NCBI GenBank assembly: GCA_030062745.1
Contig: CP099839.1
Coordinates: forward strand, 6,929,115-6,993,114
DNA length: 64,000 bases
Source of the DNA: Capitulum mitella
Lineage: Eukaryota > Arthropoda > Thecostraca > Pollicipedomorpha > Pollicipedidae
Direction of reading: 5' to 3'
Shown here: positions 11,601-23,918 of the stretch, one piece after another
How the letters are laid out: the number at the start of each line of letters is the position of its first letter
Position numbering within the stretch: position 1 is the first letter of the stretch
Position numbers and translations under genes: made by a program
The notes under the pieces: generated by a model
Told to the model about the DNA's origin: nothing
Databases searched by the model: none
Seen by the model: only the letters and a program-made list of their open reading frames with translations

Positions 11601-11714
11601 TGATTACAATGTATTTATTGTGCTTATGCATGTTACAATGTACTGATTACAATGTAATTATTGTGCTTATGCATGTTACAATGTACTGATTACAATGCAA
11701 TTATTGTGCTTATT
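11601..11714. repeat. 43-bp tandem repeat, 2.6 units, with Sox- and POU-like words
   Basis: Units begin at 11601, 11644 and 11687. The first two are nearly identical over 43 bp and the third is cut after 28 bp. Each unit contains ATTACAATG (Sox-like ACAATG) and ATTGTGCTTATGCATG, an ATTGT Sox-type core next to a TTATGCAT octamer-like POU site. AT-rich and non-coding. Confidence 0.8.
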
Positions 11715-12389
11715 GATTTAGAACGTCCCACAATTTATTCCTTGTTACCATGCAAATAGTGTTTTGAAAGACCGAGTTTGATGGAATAGTGGAAATTGCA
11801 AAATAACGGCTTTCTTTCTGAACGTTCCCTAAACTGTTTTCTCCCAGTTCTTCCCTTCTTGTATTTGTTTCCCATTGATTACTGAGCAATGAAGTTCAGT
11901 GGTTTGCTTGCGCAAGCGCAGTTTAAACCCGTGTCATGCTGCCGTAAAACTGGCTGTAAACCGCGACTGCAATGACCAATTCATAGCACAGTCGTCAAAA
12001 TTGGCATAATCTTCCGGTTAGAACATCAAAATACAATCACCCTACAGAGTGGCACTAAACTCGTGCTCACAGAACCACAAAACATTATGAATATAGCATA
12101 AAAATAATCGTTACGCTCCATTCACAAACGCAGTAAAGTCGTTTATGGCACCTGGTTCGCGCATGCAGCCTTGGGAGAAGTGTAACTTCAAGTAGCCCAA
12201 TAAAAGCCTGATGAGCCATAGGCGGGCTGTTGTACGTTGCAGCCAGCCCTGTCAGAAGCCATTTTATTGCCTGGCGCTAACTCAGATATTGGATGTCATG
12301 CAGGTGCAATATCCGGCCCATTACTACAGACGAAACGACAATCGCAGTGAGGTAGATCAGGTGCACGGGCTGAACCGCTGGCGACCACC
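11715..12389. other. AT-rich spacer, no gene seen
   Basis: No open frame, repeat or RNA structure that I can support. Confidence 0.5.
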
Positions 12390-12900
12390 GCAGATCCGCA
12401 GCTCTCAGCGCAGCCTCCGGCCGTAGGAACCACGCGTCGGCAACTGGCAGACCGAAAGCGTTTTTCCACGTCCGCGCCGCGTCGGCCCTGGAAACGGGTC
12501 CGGCTGCGGCGGGTCCCGCGGCTCATCTGCAGTCATGGCGGCGGCGCCTCCGCCGCCGACGGAGGGCGCCGGGGACGGCCGAGCCGCTCGCGCCGTCTCG
12601 CTGATATTCCCGCCCAGACGGCGGCGGGCCTCATTTTCGGCCCGATGAAATCCTCGGCCCTAATTTCCTGGCGAGAGCTGTCAGTCGGAAATGGGTATTC
12701 TCCGGGCGCGGTATTGATCCGGCCGCAACCCGCTCGCCGAAATAAATAAGGCGGCCGGGCGCGCGCGGCGCCGGCTCAGCTCCGAAGTGGCGACGCCGAC
12801 CGGCGCGGATATTGGCCGGTTTGATTCGGGCCTCCCGGCAGTAAACTGGCGTTTGATTGGGCCCAAGGAAACGCGTGGAGATATACGGGGGCGTTATTTG
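12390..12900. promoter_or_regulatory. GC-rich island, candidate regulatory element
   Basis: A CG-rich island with an extended ATGGCGGCGGC motif (core 12535-12539). AT-rich words (AAATAAATAAGG near 12740) sit inside the GC-rich sequence. No coding motif. Confidence 0.4.
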
Positions 12901-13189
12901 TGCCCGAGTCGCAGTTGACGCCTCCAGCGTTCCACTTTGTAACGAAACAAATTTCTCAGGCAGAGTCTGGAGGGTCGGCACAAAGGGTGTCCGATTGCAC
13001 AGCGTTCATTGGGAACGGCGGGGCCTGATCACCAGTTATTTCAGCTGTTTGTTCACGGTTACCACCCTGAGTCGTGAGGAAATTTTTCATTTACCCAAAG
13101 ATGGTGTTTTTATAGTGACGGTGATTTGTAGCATCGGCATCATAACTGTTCTCGGCGTGCCTGCCGACTTCCCACTTCCTCATCCCTCC

Positions 13190-14400
13190 GAGAAAATAAT
13201 TAGTCCCGCCCAAAATCTGACGGCACGTTTTCCCACCACGCCCTCCGGTATTATTTATCCCTGGCCGTACGGCTATATTACTGGGCGTAATGAGCGCAGC
13301 GCCGGGCTTTTTGCCAGCTGCGCCGCAAACGAGCCGAAAAAGAGCTGTCACGACGCGCGCGAGTCTCAGTCAACAACCCCATCGGCCGGCGCGCAGCGCA
13401 CATGGCTTCCGGCCGGCGGCGGCCGCGCGGACGCCGCTGTCCACTGTCCGCTGTCCGCTGTCCGCCGTCCGCCGGCGGCTCCGGCCGGCCCTGGCGGCGG
13501 ACACGGGCGCGGCCCGGCCGGCGGCGACCGCGCGGCTTCCGCGTTCCTCGCCGGCAGCGCGCATCGTCCGGGTCATCTGTGAGGCGCGGCGGCCGACCGC
13601 CGCGCCCGGCCGCGGACGGGGCGCGCGCCGGCCGCCGCTTTATGGGCTTTAAATTTGCCGGGCGAGCCCCCCGATATCGGCGCATCAAAATTCTCGACAC
13701 GCTGAGAATTAAGGAGTCGAAACGGCGCGGCACGCTGAGTCGGAATAACGCCCGGCGTCCGGAATTTATCCCAGTTGTCCTGCGGAGAGATGATAATATT
13801 TCACCCGGCGCCGCACGACCGCTGGGCACGCTGATCGACGCCGCCGGGCCGTTTTTCTTTACGAAATTAATCTCCGACTTCACTGCGGAGGCCGCGGTCC
13901 GTCTCGGCGTCGGCGACTGGACGTCGGGTCCGCGGTGCACGGCGGGTCCGTCCGGCTGGCGGCCGAGCCCGGACACTGCATTCTCACGCCGAACAGGCGT
14001 TAGCGCCGGTCCTGGACATGAGATGTTACCGAACCGACGATAAAGTCCGATTTTCGTATGCTAAATATCTCCGGACGCTGAATTACGGCATGCTTAATTG
14101 CGCGGTCGGAGGGACGCGGCGATTTTGCGGACGGCAATGGCGGCCTGGCGGAGGGCGGCGGGTTCGCCTGTCTGCCGCCGCTCATAGACTGACCAATATA
14201 GACCGGCCAGCGGGCCGGCCGCCGCATGCAGGCCGTATCGTGGCGAATAGCTCTCATGCATTGCCAGAATGATGACTTTACGCCGTTTCTGCATGCAATC
14301 GCGTACTTTGGAGCGGTCAGATTGATCCGTAATGGCCGGGTAGGGGAAGTGCGCTTCTCTGTCTTGGGGAATAACGGCAGGATATTTCGGCGACGTGTAA
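13190..14400. promoter_or_regulatory. GC-rich island with short CTGTCCG repeats, candidate regulatory element
   Basis: A CG-rich island. A short tandem array of CTGTCCG words lies at about 13436-13470 (CACTGTCCGCTGTCCGCTGT). AATGGCGGC (core 14137-14141) is a Pho/YY1-type site. Both strands have long open frames with no recognisable domain. Confidence 0.42.
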
Positions 14401-14819
14401 GCGGCTAGAGATGCTGGGTGATCGGACTGCTCGTGTTCCCACGACAACGCAGTCAAGTTGGCTGACTGCATTTTTGGTGAATCTGTTTTATGCTCCCTAG
14501 GCTTGTTGCAGTATCTGTGCACTGGACGGATGCGTTAAGCATCCTGGAGAACACCTGGTTAGTGTTTCCAAAATGAATTTATGTCCATTCAAAAGGCAGT
14601 TTCCTACAATTTTGACATTTGACTAATCTTGGATCTAGAAAAGTCTACTGAAAGCCATTGGACCGATATCAATAGAGTTTCGGATGCACGCTTCAACCAA
14701 CACCATTTAAACTCAGGGCAGACCGAATGCACCTCGTCAGAATTCAAGCGTCTGGCATGTGTATTTTCGTTTGAGTCTCAGTGCTCTTATGATATTTCGC
14801 AGGCCCCGCAGCGGTAAAA

Positions 14820-15660
14820 CGTGATTTATCCCGGCGCAAATAGCGCCCGCGCTGTTCGGAAACCAAATAAACCCAGCCGCCTGCGTCATGCGTCTGCACC
14901 GCGCATTTGATACGGTTCTCAAGTGCGATTTCCGCGGACGGACTTACGTCGTGCTCCAGCACACCCTCAGACTCGGGGCTGCTGGGTTCGCGGGAAAAAC
15001 CGCGCCAGCCGTCTGCGAAACGGCGGGAATGTCTTTATAGGCCGCGCTCCGTGTTTGACAGAAAGAAGGGCACAACAGGGCTGCGATGATCTATGCCGCA
15101 GAACAAATGCCGAAGCTTTTTGTCGGCGGTCTTTGTGTTGAGTCAGGACCGCACAAAATGAAATATATAAATATTTGTTATCACCAAGTCCTGGGACCAG
15201 GCCAGCCTAAGGAAAACGCAGGTCAGTTTCAGGTTGAAAAGCTTTTGATGTGCCAATATCTCACCATCACTGTCAACCAACAAATCGGCTTTATGAGGCA
15301 TGCCTGCGATACAAATGACTTCATTAGCTTTCCGGCTCAAAGGCGGACCGAGAGAGCGAGCCAAGGGCAATTCCATCAATTCGAAAACGTCACTGAAAAA
15401 CCATGACGAATGCCTCTCCCCTTTGAAGATGGCAGCGTCGCAGCGGGCGCAGAAAAAGCTCCTGAAAGGCGATATGACAACATACTCTGCTCGACACTCG
15501 GGCCGTTGACGGCTTTGAATCCTGCGCGGCACGGTCTCAACACGGAGCGGAGACTGGCTGACGGCCTCAACAGCAGCGCAGAGCCGGGCGGACCCGGGCA
15601 GGAAGCCAAGCCTTACACAGGCATGGAGCCGAAGCTGCTCGGAATCGGAGGAGATACGGG
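14820..15660. promoter_or_regulatory. Moderately GC-rich segments, possible regulatory DNA
   Basis: Alternating GC-rich and AT-rich stretches, less CG-dense than the islands to the left. A 204-codon minus-strand frame (15143-15757) has no recognisable domain and is mirrored by plus-strand frames, so it is not called. Confidence 0.25.
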
Positions 15661-16142
15661 CACGTAACCTAACTGAACATAGATACAGACCCGAACGGAA
15701 CAAGGGCACGCACGCAGACAGCGGAGCAGGGGTACAGCACGAATCCGAGCCTTGCATGAGTCGAGCTTGAAAATCCGTTGACCCTCATCTAGTGCAGACA
15801 CAAGGCCAGCCAGGATCCTATCGGAGCCGAGCAGGCCACGGAAGTAAAACGGAACTGAAGACGGTTATATGTTCGATTCCAGAACATGTGGGAATCAGAC
15901 AAGTCGTCGGCGTAGAGTTGAGTCAAGAGCAAATACGGACCTGGATAGGCCACATGTAAGGAAACATACAAAGCATGAGTAACATCAGATACAAAGCATG
16001 AGTCGGACAAGACACGGACACGCTCTTGGATTAAGAAAGGACACAAAGCTTAACAAGGCAAAATCCAAGAACGTAAAGAGCACGGAAGCATATCAAAGCG
16101 AGACAGAGATATAGTACTGAGCCCACCAGAAATACAGCGGGG

Positions 16143-16473
16143 TCCAGCAGGGACATGTCGCCGGGACCAGCAGAGACACAGCCGAGCCCAGCAGAGACAC
16201 ACAGCCGGGCTCAGCAGAGACACACAGCCGGGCCCAGCTGGGATACACAGCCGGGCCCAGGAGAGAAACATAGCCGAGAACAGCAGAGACACACAGCCGA
16301 GCTCAGCTGGGATACACAGCTGGACCCAGGAGAGACACAGCCGAGCCCAGGAGAGACACACGGCCGAGAACAGCAGAGACACACAGCCGAGCCCAGCAGA
16401 GACACACAGGCGGGCTCAGCAGAGGCACAAGAACGAGCACAGCAGAGACACACAGCCGAGTCCAGCAGACACC
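16143..16473. repeat. 23-bp minisatellite, about 14 units
   Basis: Tandem units of mostly 23 bp around CCCAGCAGAGACACACAGCC, with two 21-bp variants. Variant units (GCTGGGA, GGAGAG and AACAGCAGAG types) recur in the same order, suggesting higher-order duplication. A period of 23 is not a multiple of three, so the open frames crossing it on both strands are incidental. Confidence 0.92.
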
Positions 16474-18400
16474 GGCTGGGGTCCTGCGCTGAGCTGGTCC
16501 GGCCCTGTCCGACACTGGCCGGAGCCGGCAAGGCCGGGAAAGGGTTAGCCTTCCGATCAAGGTCAGATTATACGTGCCATCGTCTCCCCTGGACGGCTGC
16601 ATTTTACTAGCCCAATAAACCAATAAATCCGTGATTTACTGGATCTGGCAGCAGCGTCCACCACCTGATACCGTGTGATTTATTGTCTATTGAACTGTTT
16701 TAGCGCCTAGAATGGTCATTGGCGCAAGTACAGCTCACCGGGCGTTACTTGCGGTATCAGATGCAAGTTTCGTTGGAAATGCAGTTGACTCATGTTTAAA
16801 AGGTAAGGCGCGACCCAGAACGATCGCTTCGTATGGTGTGAACGCCTTCGTAGCTCACATTGCTCTAAAGTGCGCTGCATCGTTGTTGATATTGCTGCAT
16901 CCGAGTGGTCGTTGTCAGTCCACTCGAATGAAACTCAGGTGAATGTCCCGAAAATAATGTTTCGTGTTGTTAGCAGCCAAGCATGTCAGTGACATGATGC
17001 GAAACCTACACCACCAAGAAAAGTTCATGAAAATGGCATTATCTAAACGGTTAAGTGATACCCCGTTTCCAAACTCTGCGTTACCCTGGACGTGACGCGT
17101 GACTGGTTCGATTAACGATGCTGTCGTCGCATTGCTTAGCATTGCTGCCGCTTTTAGCATGGAAAACTCTGATGTTGTCTACCACATTCCGTATTGTATG
17201 CTTCATTGACCTGACATGGTTCGAACTAGATATTCTAGTACTTCAGGGCAATACATTAAACAGCTGTAGCCTTCTGAAAAAAACACGAAGTAACGATACG
17301 CACTCAAGGCCATATCCAACCCAGATATGCTAGCGCTAAGAATCGGAACTTGGAAATTCCAAGAATTCCCACTTGCATCATCGTGATTGTTGTTTCTTAT
17401 AACCATAAGTTGAGCAGTCTGATGTAAAGGCAAAGCTAGAATCATGAGCAGAGCCGAATGCGACTTGGTTTTGCAAATCACCACGGGGAAATTCAATCTC
17501 TCAATTTGGAAAATGCATCTGCATTACTTTAGAGCTTTCGGCGATGCTTGCAGAGACTTATCCATTTTCCAAGGGTATCCTCAGATGGCACCCTCAAATC
17601 ACAGCCCGTATCGGCATGTGTCGGCAACCGCATCGAGCCAAGACCATTACGTTGTATGGGTTGAGATTTATGTCGAAATCTGAATTTGAATGTACCAAGG
17701 CAATTCAAATGTCCCAGCAGATTAATAATCAAAATGCTACCCAAGAACACTTCACACTCACTTTTGTAGTTCTCACTTTCAGTTATGGGCAAAATTATTC
17801 GTCCGCGAGACCGAAACGTTCCGTTACTGTCGGTGACTAAGACATGCTATATCGCCCGTTTGTAGGACGCTTTTTGACAGGCTGCCAGTCTAGGAATACA
17901 CTACGTTATTTTTCGCAGGGGAAAACGACGCATCGTGAAAGGTCATGGTGGAAACCAATTACCGTTTTTTTTCTAAAACAGTACCGAAAATAGGACGTTG
18001 GGATTCTGATGAGTTAATCGAAACGGCGGCTTCTTGGAAGTTCATTGTGATTTAAAATAGAGCACAGAGAATATATGTTTGTCCTCATGATAACTCGGCA
18101 TATTTCTCGTGTGGTTTGTTGTTATCAGTTTCGTCTCCTGGCTTTATCTCTCAATTAACGTGAACTCAAAAGTCGTTGTCGCTCGTAAGTAAGTTCCCTT
18201 ACGTTTACCCCTTCCATATCAGTCTTTAGCAAGCGATTTCGCCGGCCTACCAGCAAGTGGACGAGAAATCGCCCGATGTTACTTTTTTCAGAAGTGAAAT
18301 GACTTCTGATGAAACATTTTTAGGCAAAGCAATTACCATTTTTGTGAAACTGCGTGACAGTAAAATTTTACCGTTTTTATGAGTTAATCGATATGCAGAC
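16474..18400. other. Spacer, no gene seen
   Basis: Mostly AT-rich with short frames only. Nothing recognised. Confidence 0.5.
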
Positions 18401-18419
18401 CGCCGGACTATTTAATAAT

Positions 18420-18900
18420 ATTTGAAATACCGCAGCGGTTATGAAACCGTCGGGCAAAGCCAGCTGCGCCTGGCGTTCCCCTGGTCTCAGATGCCGCACT
18501 GGAGTCGAGCTCGTCCTGAATGGGGCCATTGAGAGGTGCTGCCACCTGGGTCCAAAGGCCTGAACTAGCCGGCTCTGACGTCGGATGCCCCGGGGCTGGT
18601 CGATTCGAGCCTCCAGTCAGGCCCCCCGGAGCCGGAGCCGGAGCCGGGCAGGAGCCGGAGCCGGAGCCGGAGCCGTGGCGAGCGGACGCAGTCGGTCGGC
18701 GGCGCGCCTCCAGACGGCAGCTGCAGGACAATCAGGACGGTCACATCCGTTCCAGAGACGACGAGGACGCTGCGTCATCGCTGCGGCAGCCGCTTCACGG
18801 AGACAAACACCACGGGCAGAGGGGCGGGGGAGGGGGAGCAGCAAACTGGTGTTCGCCGAAGTCGTTGACTGGACGGAAACTGAGCCGACTTGCACACCAG
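18420..18900. promoter_or_regulatory. GC-rich island with (GGAGCC)n hexamer array
   Basis: GC-rich segment containing about nine GGAGCC hexamers at 18626-18677, interrupted once by GGGCA. The repeat keeps frames open on both strands and encodes only Gly/Ala/Pro/Glu repeats. No domain seen; treated as regulatory or simple-sequence DNA. Confidence 0.4.
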
Positions 18901-20930
18901 CGAGGCGTTGGTCGCAATGTGCAAATCATGGGCGTGTGTCATTCACTGTTAAAGTTTGGGTATAATTTTAAAACGTGTCTGAATGTAAGTCCCCAGAATG
19001 ACAGCATATCACATATCACAGTAACAATTTTACGTTAGTAACCTTCCTTCTATACAGTCTACGCTGATTTAGCCGTCTTAATTTGGTCGCCAAATAAAAA
19101 CCATTTCCATCGCCAAAATACCTTCCATCGAATATAAAGCTTTTACATTCTGGCCACGGGTACCCATTTAACTTACGTGAAAAGACATAAGTCGTACATG
19201 TCGGCAGTTTTTCTTAAACGTTTTGGATGAGTCATGGTATTATCTGATCTGTTCTCATGATACGCAGAAAAATTGTGACTCTTCGAATACGGCTGTGTCC
19301 ATTCATCTTAACACCCGCCAGCATTCATTATTTGGCCACTTTCGACAGTACAGGTGAGGGGCCCGTGCGACCCCGCAACGCCACCCTCACCTCAACCCAG
19401 CAGAGTCCACATCTGACGTGATAGACAAATGAAACGAAAATGAGCCTAGCGCTTGGCCTTTTGGCCACACGACGATAACCAATTTGATCCTTTCAATCTG
19501 CAATGACCTTCCAGGCGGCCTCAGAGGAAGTCATGTTAGTGGATTCTGTTTTCCATTGGGTCCCATGGGGCGTAACCTATTGGGTGCTTTGGGGTTTCAG
19601 AACGACTTTTAATGATGTATATGTAGACTGCAACTATGGTTGCTGTGCAAGTCAGCCCTCTCGATTACTTCGTGACCCCTCTGAGGTCAATAAAAGGCCA
19701 CAAAGTAACTGACCTCAGTTCATGAATCTTTCCTACGACCACCTTGAATAAAATAAAGAGACAAGTGTGGATGTCACTCACACCATTGGTGACACCCACG
19801 CAAAAGACTGAGTAAACATGAACATCGCAAAAATACTTAACACGCCTGCTATGCGATAATGAACATCATTGCATCGTGATACCTGCATTACATGCCTTTG
19901 CGGAAGTGGTCATAGGTCAATCATTGCTCAAAGCATGAACGTCAAATAATGAGGGAATACTTTAAAAAGAGTCCACACCAGGCTCTGCAAAGTTTCAAAG
20001 AAATCACAGAAGTTCTTCAGGGTCAACTTGCGAAGAATCTCAGAGGTGTTGTATCAATCCTCCCCTCTCCACCGTTTTGGCCAGAGTTAGACTTTGTCTT
20101 TGGTAAATTTAGCCCGAACGTTCAGGAGTGGGTCACACTGGGAACAGAATCTGCTAAGCTGAGCTTGTTCTCGGACCTTCACCCCGACACCGGAATGCTC
20201 CCAAATGTGGGCAATTTTGCCCCTGGCGCCGCACCAGATGGCGCCGAAGGATCTTTACCATGCAGCTCTACGACACGGCTGCCCCGTGACTGGCTGACCT
20301 TATCGGTCCAGGGCCAAAAACAAGTGCCCGATCTTGACCTCTATCCCAGTGCTTGTCATGTAATGGACTCGTTGTCGGGCCTATGTTCATTATGCCGTTA
20401 AATGTGTTTTCAAAGTGACCACAAAGTGCTAAAAATGCTATGTTTTTATGTAACATATATCACGTTTGGTGCTTCACATGCAGGAGATTTTGATGTTGAC
20501 TCCAGAAATGCTCAGACTGATTGCATAACATACTCTTTGCAGCATGCAGAGAACGTCTCACATGTTTTTCGTCATTATAAACGATAATTCTCATGACGCA
20601 AAATCGATAATATCAACTGATGTCTCAAAGGCGTTGCCAGATGGCTTGGCCCATAAAACGCGATACGCTTTCGAGGGAACTACTTCTCAACAGGTGGTTA
20701 TAACGGGGTGGTTGGCGCTACAAAACTTATGACAAGCGTATTTCAATTGCAAAGTGCATAACAGACATTAGCAGCCATGCAGACGAGGGACAGACAAGCT
20801 TAATCGCAACGATCGACAACATCTGTACAGACATTGATATTATTAATGCATTGCTAGTCATAATGTAGCGTCATATGTTCAAAAGCACACAGAGAAACAT
20901 GATGTGTTTCAATGGAAAGATCACGATAAT
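18901..20930. other. Spacer around the CTCF-type site, no gene seen
   Basis: AT-rich flanks with no domain. A short inverted repeat (GTGGATGTCAC at 19767 with GTGACACCCAC about 22 bases on) is too small to call an RNA gene. Confidence 0.4.
20231..20245 (+). promoter_or_regulatory. CTCF-type consensus site
   Basis: The 15-mer GCACCAGATGGCGCC fits the CTCF core pattern NCANNAGRNGGCRSY at every position. CTCF marks several domain boundaries in the Drosophila bithorax complex, so a boundary role between the abd-A-proximal islands and the repeat block is a reasonable inference. It lies within a 150-codon plus-strand frame (19949-20401) that I do not recognise. Confidence 0.5.
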
Positions 20931-21695
20931 GATGGATGTGTTATTGTTGGTTGTCTTGGTCAATATCTGAGCTTTGCTCAAGTACTGCGTTGTCTTCGCG
21001 CAGCATGGCAAACTTTTGAACAGTTAATTCATGTGGTGTAAGGGGGTTTCGCGCTAACGTGCACTGAAAGAGCAGCATTTTCGTGCCCCTCAGATCTTGG
21101 AAAGGGAAAGAGTTAGCGGCACAAAATTTTGAAGGCAAGGTAGGGTCATAAAGCGTTACATTGTATGCAATTTTTATGGCCCTATGTGAATATCTGTGAA
21201 TATCTTCAAGGTTAAATGGGACCGAAAAGGTCGACTTTGAACACATTCTCGGCCCTCACATGCAATTCCGCACCGCTATTCGAACGAAACGGGAGAAGGG
21301 AGCGTGTTAGAGCATTAAAACGCAGAATACGGCAAGGTTCATTTATTAGGTGTCTTGAGTGAAGATATCGAGTCGAGGTTATGTCAGGGCATTGACCTAT
21401 GATGTCCCTTTTTTCATTTTTTTTGGCAGATCCGATGTCGAGCAACGTGGAATACTGGCATAGCTTGAGTGTAAATTGGTGCACTAAACGCATCTTTTAA
21501 CCTATTTCCAGTAAAGAAAGCCAATATTTGATCACTTTCAGCGTTCACTGACCTCCGCAATGTCAAAGCAAGTGAAGGGAGGTCGTTGACCTTGGATGAA
21601 GTTTTTGACCCAAAGTAAGTTCTATGTCAGCTGTTTGCACAAAAGTTATTTCGTTATCATGAGCTCAATTACGTGATCTGGTAGTTGTAAAGCGT

Positions 21696-21755
<60 letters not shown>

Positions 21756-23918
21756 TGGTGATGTTGCGCAAACGCCTTTTTATTAGGTTCTCTGCATACA
21801 TATTTCACACATACTGACGTGTTCCAAAGCAAATTTGAGCCGCTGGTTGACCTTGACATTCGATGACCTTGACCTTCACTGACCCTGGCTTTGGTCTCGA
21901 TACATCCATTACTTATCCCGAATGATGACGGGTGGTCATGTCCAAGGGGCAATCTGACGTAGAGCACTAGTTTTCTCGCAAAGTTCTCATTTGTCTGCGA
22001 CAGCCGTTACTTTCGTTATATTTGTTTGATTTCAGACGTTTCTAAAACTTCAAAAGTTTTCAGCCGACTTAGAACTTCTTTCCCGCAATCGACGGGTGAT
22101 TAAACAGTCAGAAATGTCACAAAGCAGCAGTGGCCGGATACGATTCGTTCTCGAGATTTCAAGAAAAACAGGTGGGGAGGGGGCACAATAGCCACCCTTC
22201 CAATGTTTGTGACAAGTCATTATTAGTGCTTAGCAATGGTAAAACAACATATCTGACACAGTCTGAGAAACTTGGGATTTAGACTTAGTGATTCCAGCTA
22301 AATTAGTTATGAAGACAGAGCACATAAAAATGACTTGGGGGCTCGAGTGGATTTAACCCGGTCATATCCAAGGCCGACCACCATTTACCGAAGAGGATCT
22401 CTAGACCCCTCCCAAATATCTCGACATCTGATAACGCTACAGACGGACAAGTGGACCCAGCTAACTTTTTGCGCCTTTGAAGGTTTTCTAGAACTCCCTG
22501 AGGTGTTTTGAACTTTGACAGAAAAGGGACAGAAAGACGTGAAACCGTCAATAGTTGTTTCTACACCAGTTGTACACATTTTCATGACAATTCTTAATCA
22601 GATCACGTCAGGTAAAACTAACCCTGCGCCGAAGATTATCAAAGCAAAATAACAGCGAACGGAGGTCATGTGAATCAATAACTCAATCTCTACAAGCCAG
22701 TTTTTCTCAGTTTTTCGGAAATTTTGCTGGATTAGAATAAACAGCACCCAGGATTCTGTTTTATTTGTAATTCTACCGCATATTATGCCAGACAGGTCAT
22801 TTAAATGTTTCTGAATCGCAAAAGTCTCTTAAATCCATGTACATACCGTCTTATGTGCTTGGTGATCGACAATACAAATATTTGCCGAACTCAATTCCGC
22901 ATGCAGACTGAGAATCTCATTCCGGTTTTTGCTCCCTGTCCCCATAGCTTTTCTTGTAGTTTCACAAAACTTAGACATTTTTTCTAGCTATTCCTTTTAC
23001 AAGTCATAATTCTCGCAAATTTTCGTCATTTCACTTTGTGCGGAACGGAGCCAGGCCAAATTTCTGGGTGACATCCAAGGCCTTTTTTGGCATTGTTGAA
23101 CGTAGAATAAAAGAAGCCGCCAAAAAATCAAGATTAATTTTTTGGGGGTTATATCTGTATAAGTAATCTGAACTTGCAAATTGTCACAGTTGACCTGAGT
23201 TCATTTTGTAAGGTCAAGCCAAGGCTAAAAGTCATAATTTGTTTTTGTATATAGTTCTTTTACGCAAAGTTTCGAAACGAAAAAATGAATAGATATGTCT
23301 TAACAGAGTGCCCCCACTTGTATTTCATATTTATGTCGATGTCAGCTCATGTCACGGAGTTTTGACCTAAAATACCTGGGCGCGTACCCCATATCACAAC
23401 AGTTATGAAAAGGGCACAGAGGAATATAGTCAATTTAAATGACTGGAATCGTCTCCAGACATATTAAATAAAATTAAGGTCATCTAATGTGACCTTGAGG
23501 ACGTTTGAGGTCACTTAAGATCAAATGCCGTGGTGGATCTAAGTAAAATGCGACTATGGCATTCCCCATTGGTACCCCCTGTTGCCACTGCAGTGGGCGA
23601 AAAATTGTTCCACCCCAGGGTGTTTTTTGAACAACTGAAACGGTTTGAATGAACGACGGTTAATCGGCAACCTATATCATGTAACCTCGAGGCAAAGAAA
23701 TTAGGTTCGGTACAGTAAGGAGGTCACAGATGAAGGTCAGGTACGAATTTGTTGTATTTATCAATGATCACCAGCACAAGGTAAGATGCCATCACATTTC
23801 ATTCCCACTGTATAAAAAATGACTTGGACATCTCAAGTTTATCATGCACGTCGACGCTGTCAACACTCATTTCTGTTTCTGTTCAAGTCACATATCAAGG
23901 TCAGATGAGATCAGTATC
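20931..23918. repeat. Repeat-rich block with GGTCA half-sites and decayed copies of the TTAA family
   Basis: Frequent TGACCT/AGGTCA words, for example TGACCTTGACATTCGATGAC near 21848. The stretch from about 22920 to 23620 aligns, in the same order, with 26120-26790 and with the reverse complement of 28860-29520. Shared landmarks are GGAGCCAGGC, GTCGATGTCAGCTC/GTCGATATCAGGTC followed by ATGACCTAAAAT, and a GAC(C/G)CCGCC-type end. This is therefore a diverged copy of the element bounded at 28387-29599. No coding capacity. Confidence 0.55.
21699..21752. repeat. (AT)n microsatellite
   Basis: 27 uninterrupted AT units. Frames across it encode Ile-Tyr repeats only. Confidence 0.98.

Noticed and set aside
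19949..20401. 150-codon plus-strand frame
   Set aside because: No domain recognised; normal composition; could be chance. The CTCF-type site lies within it.
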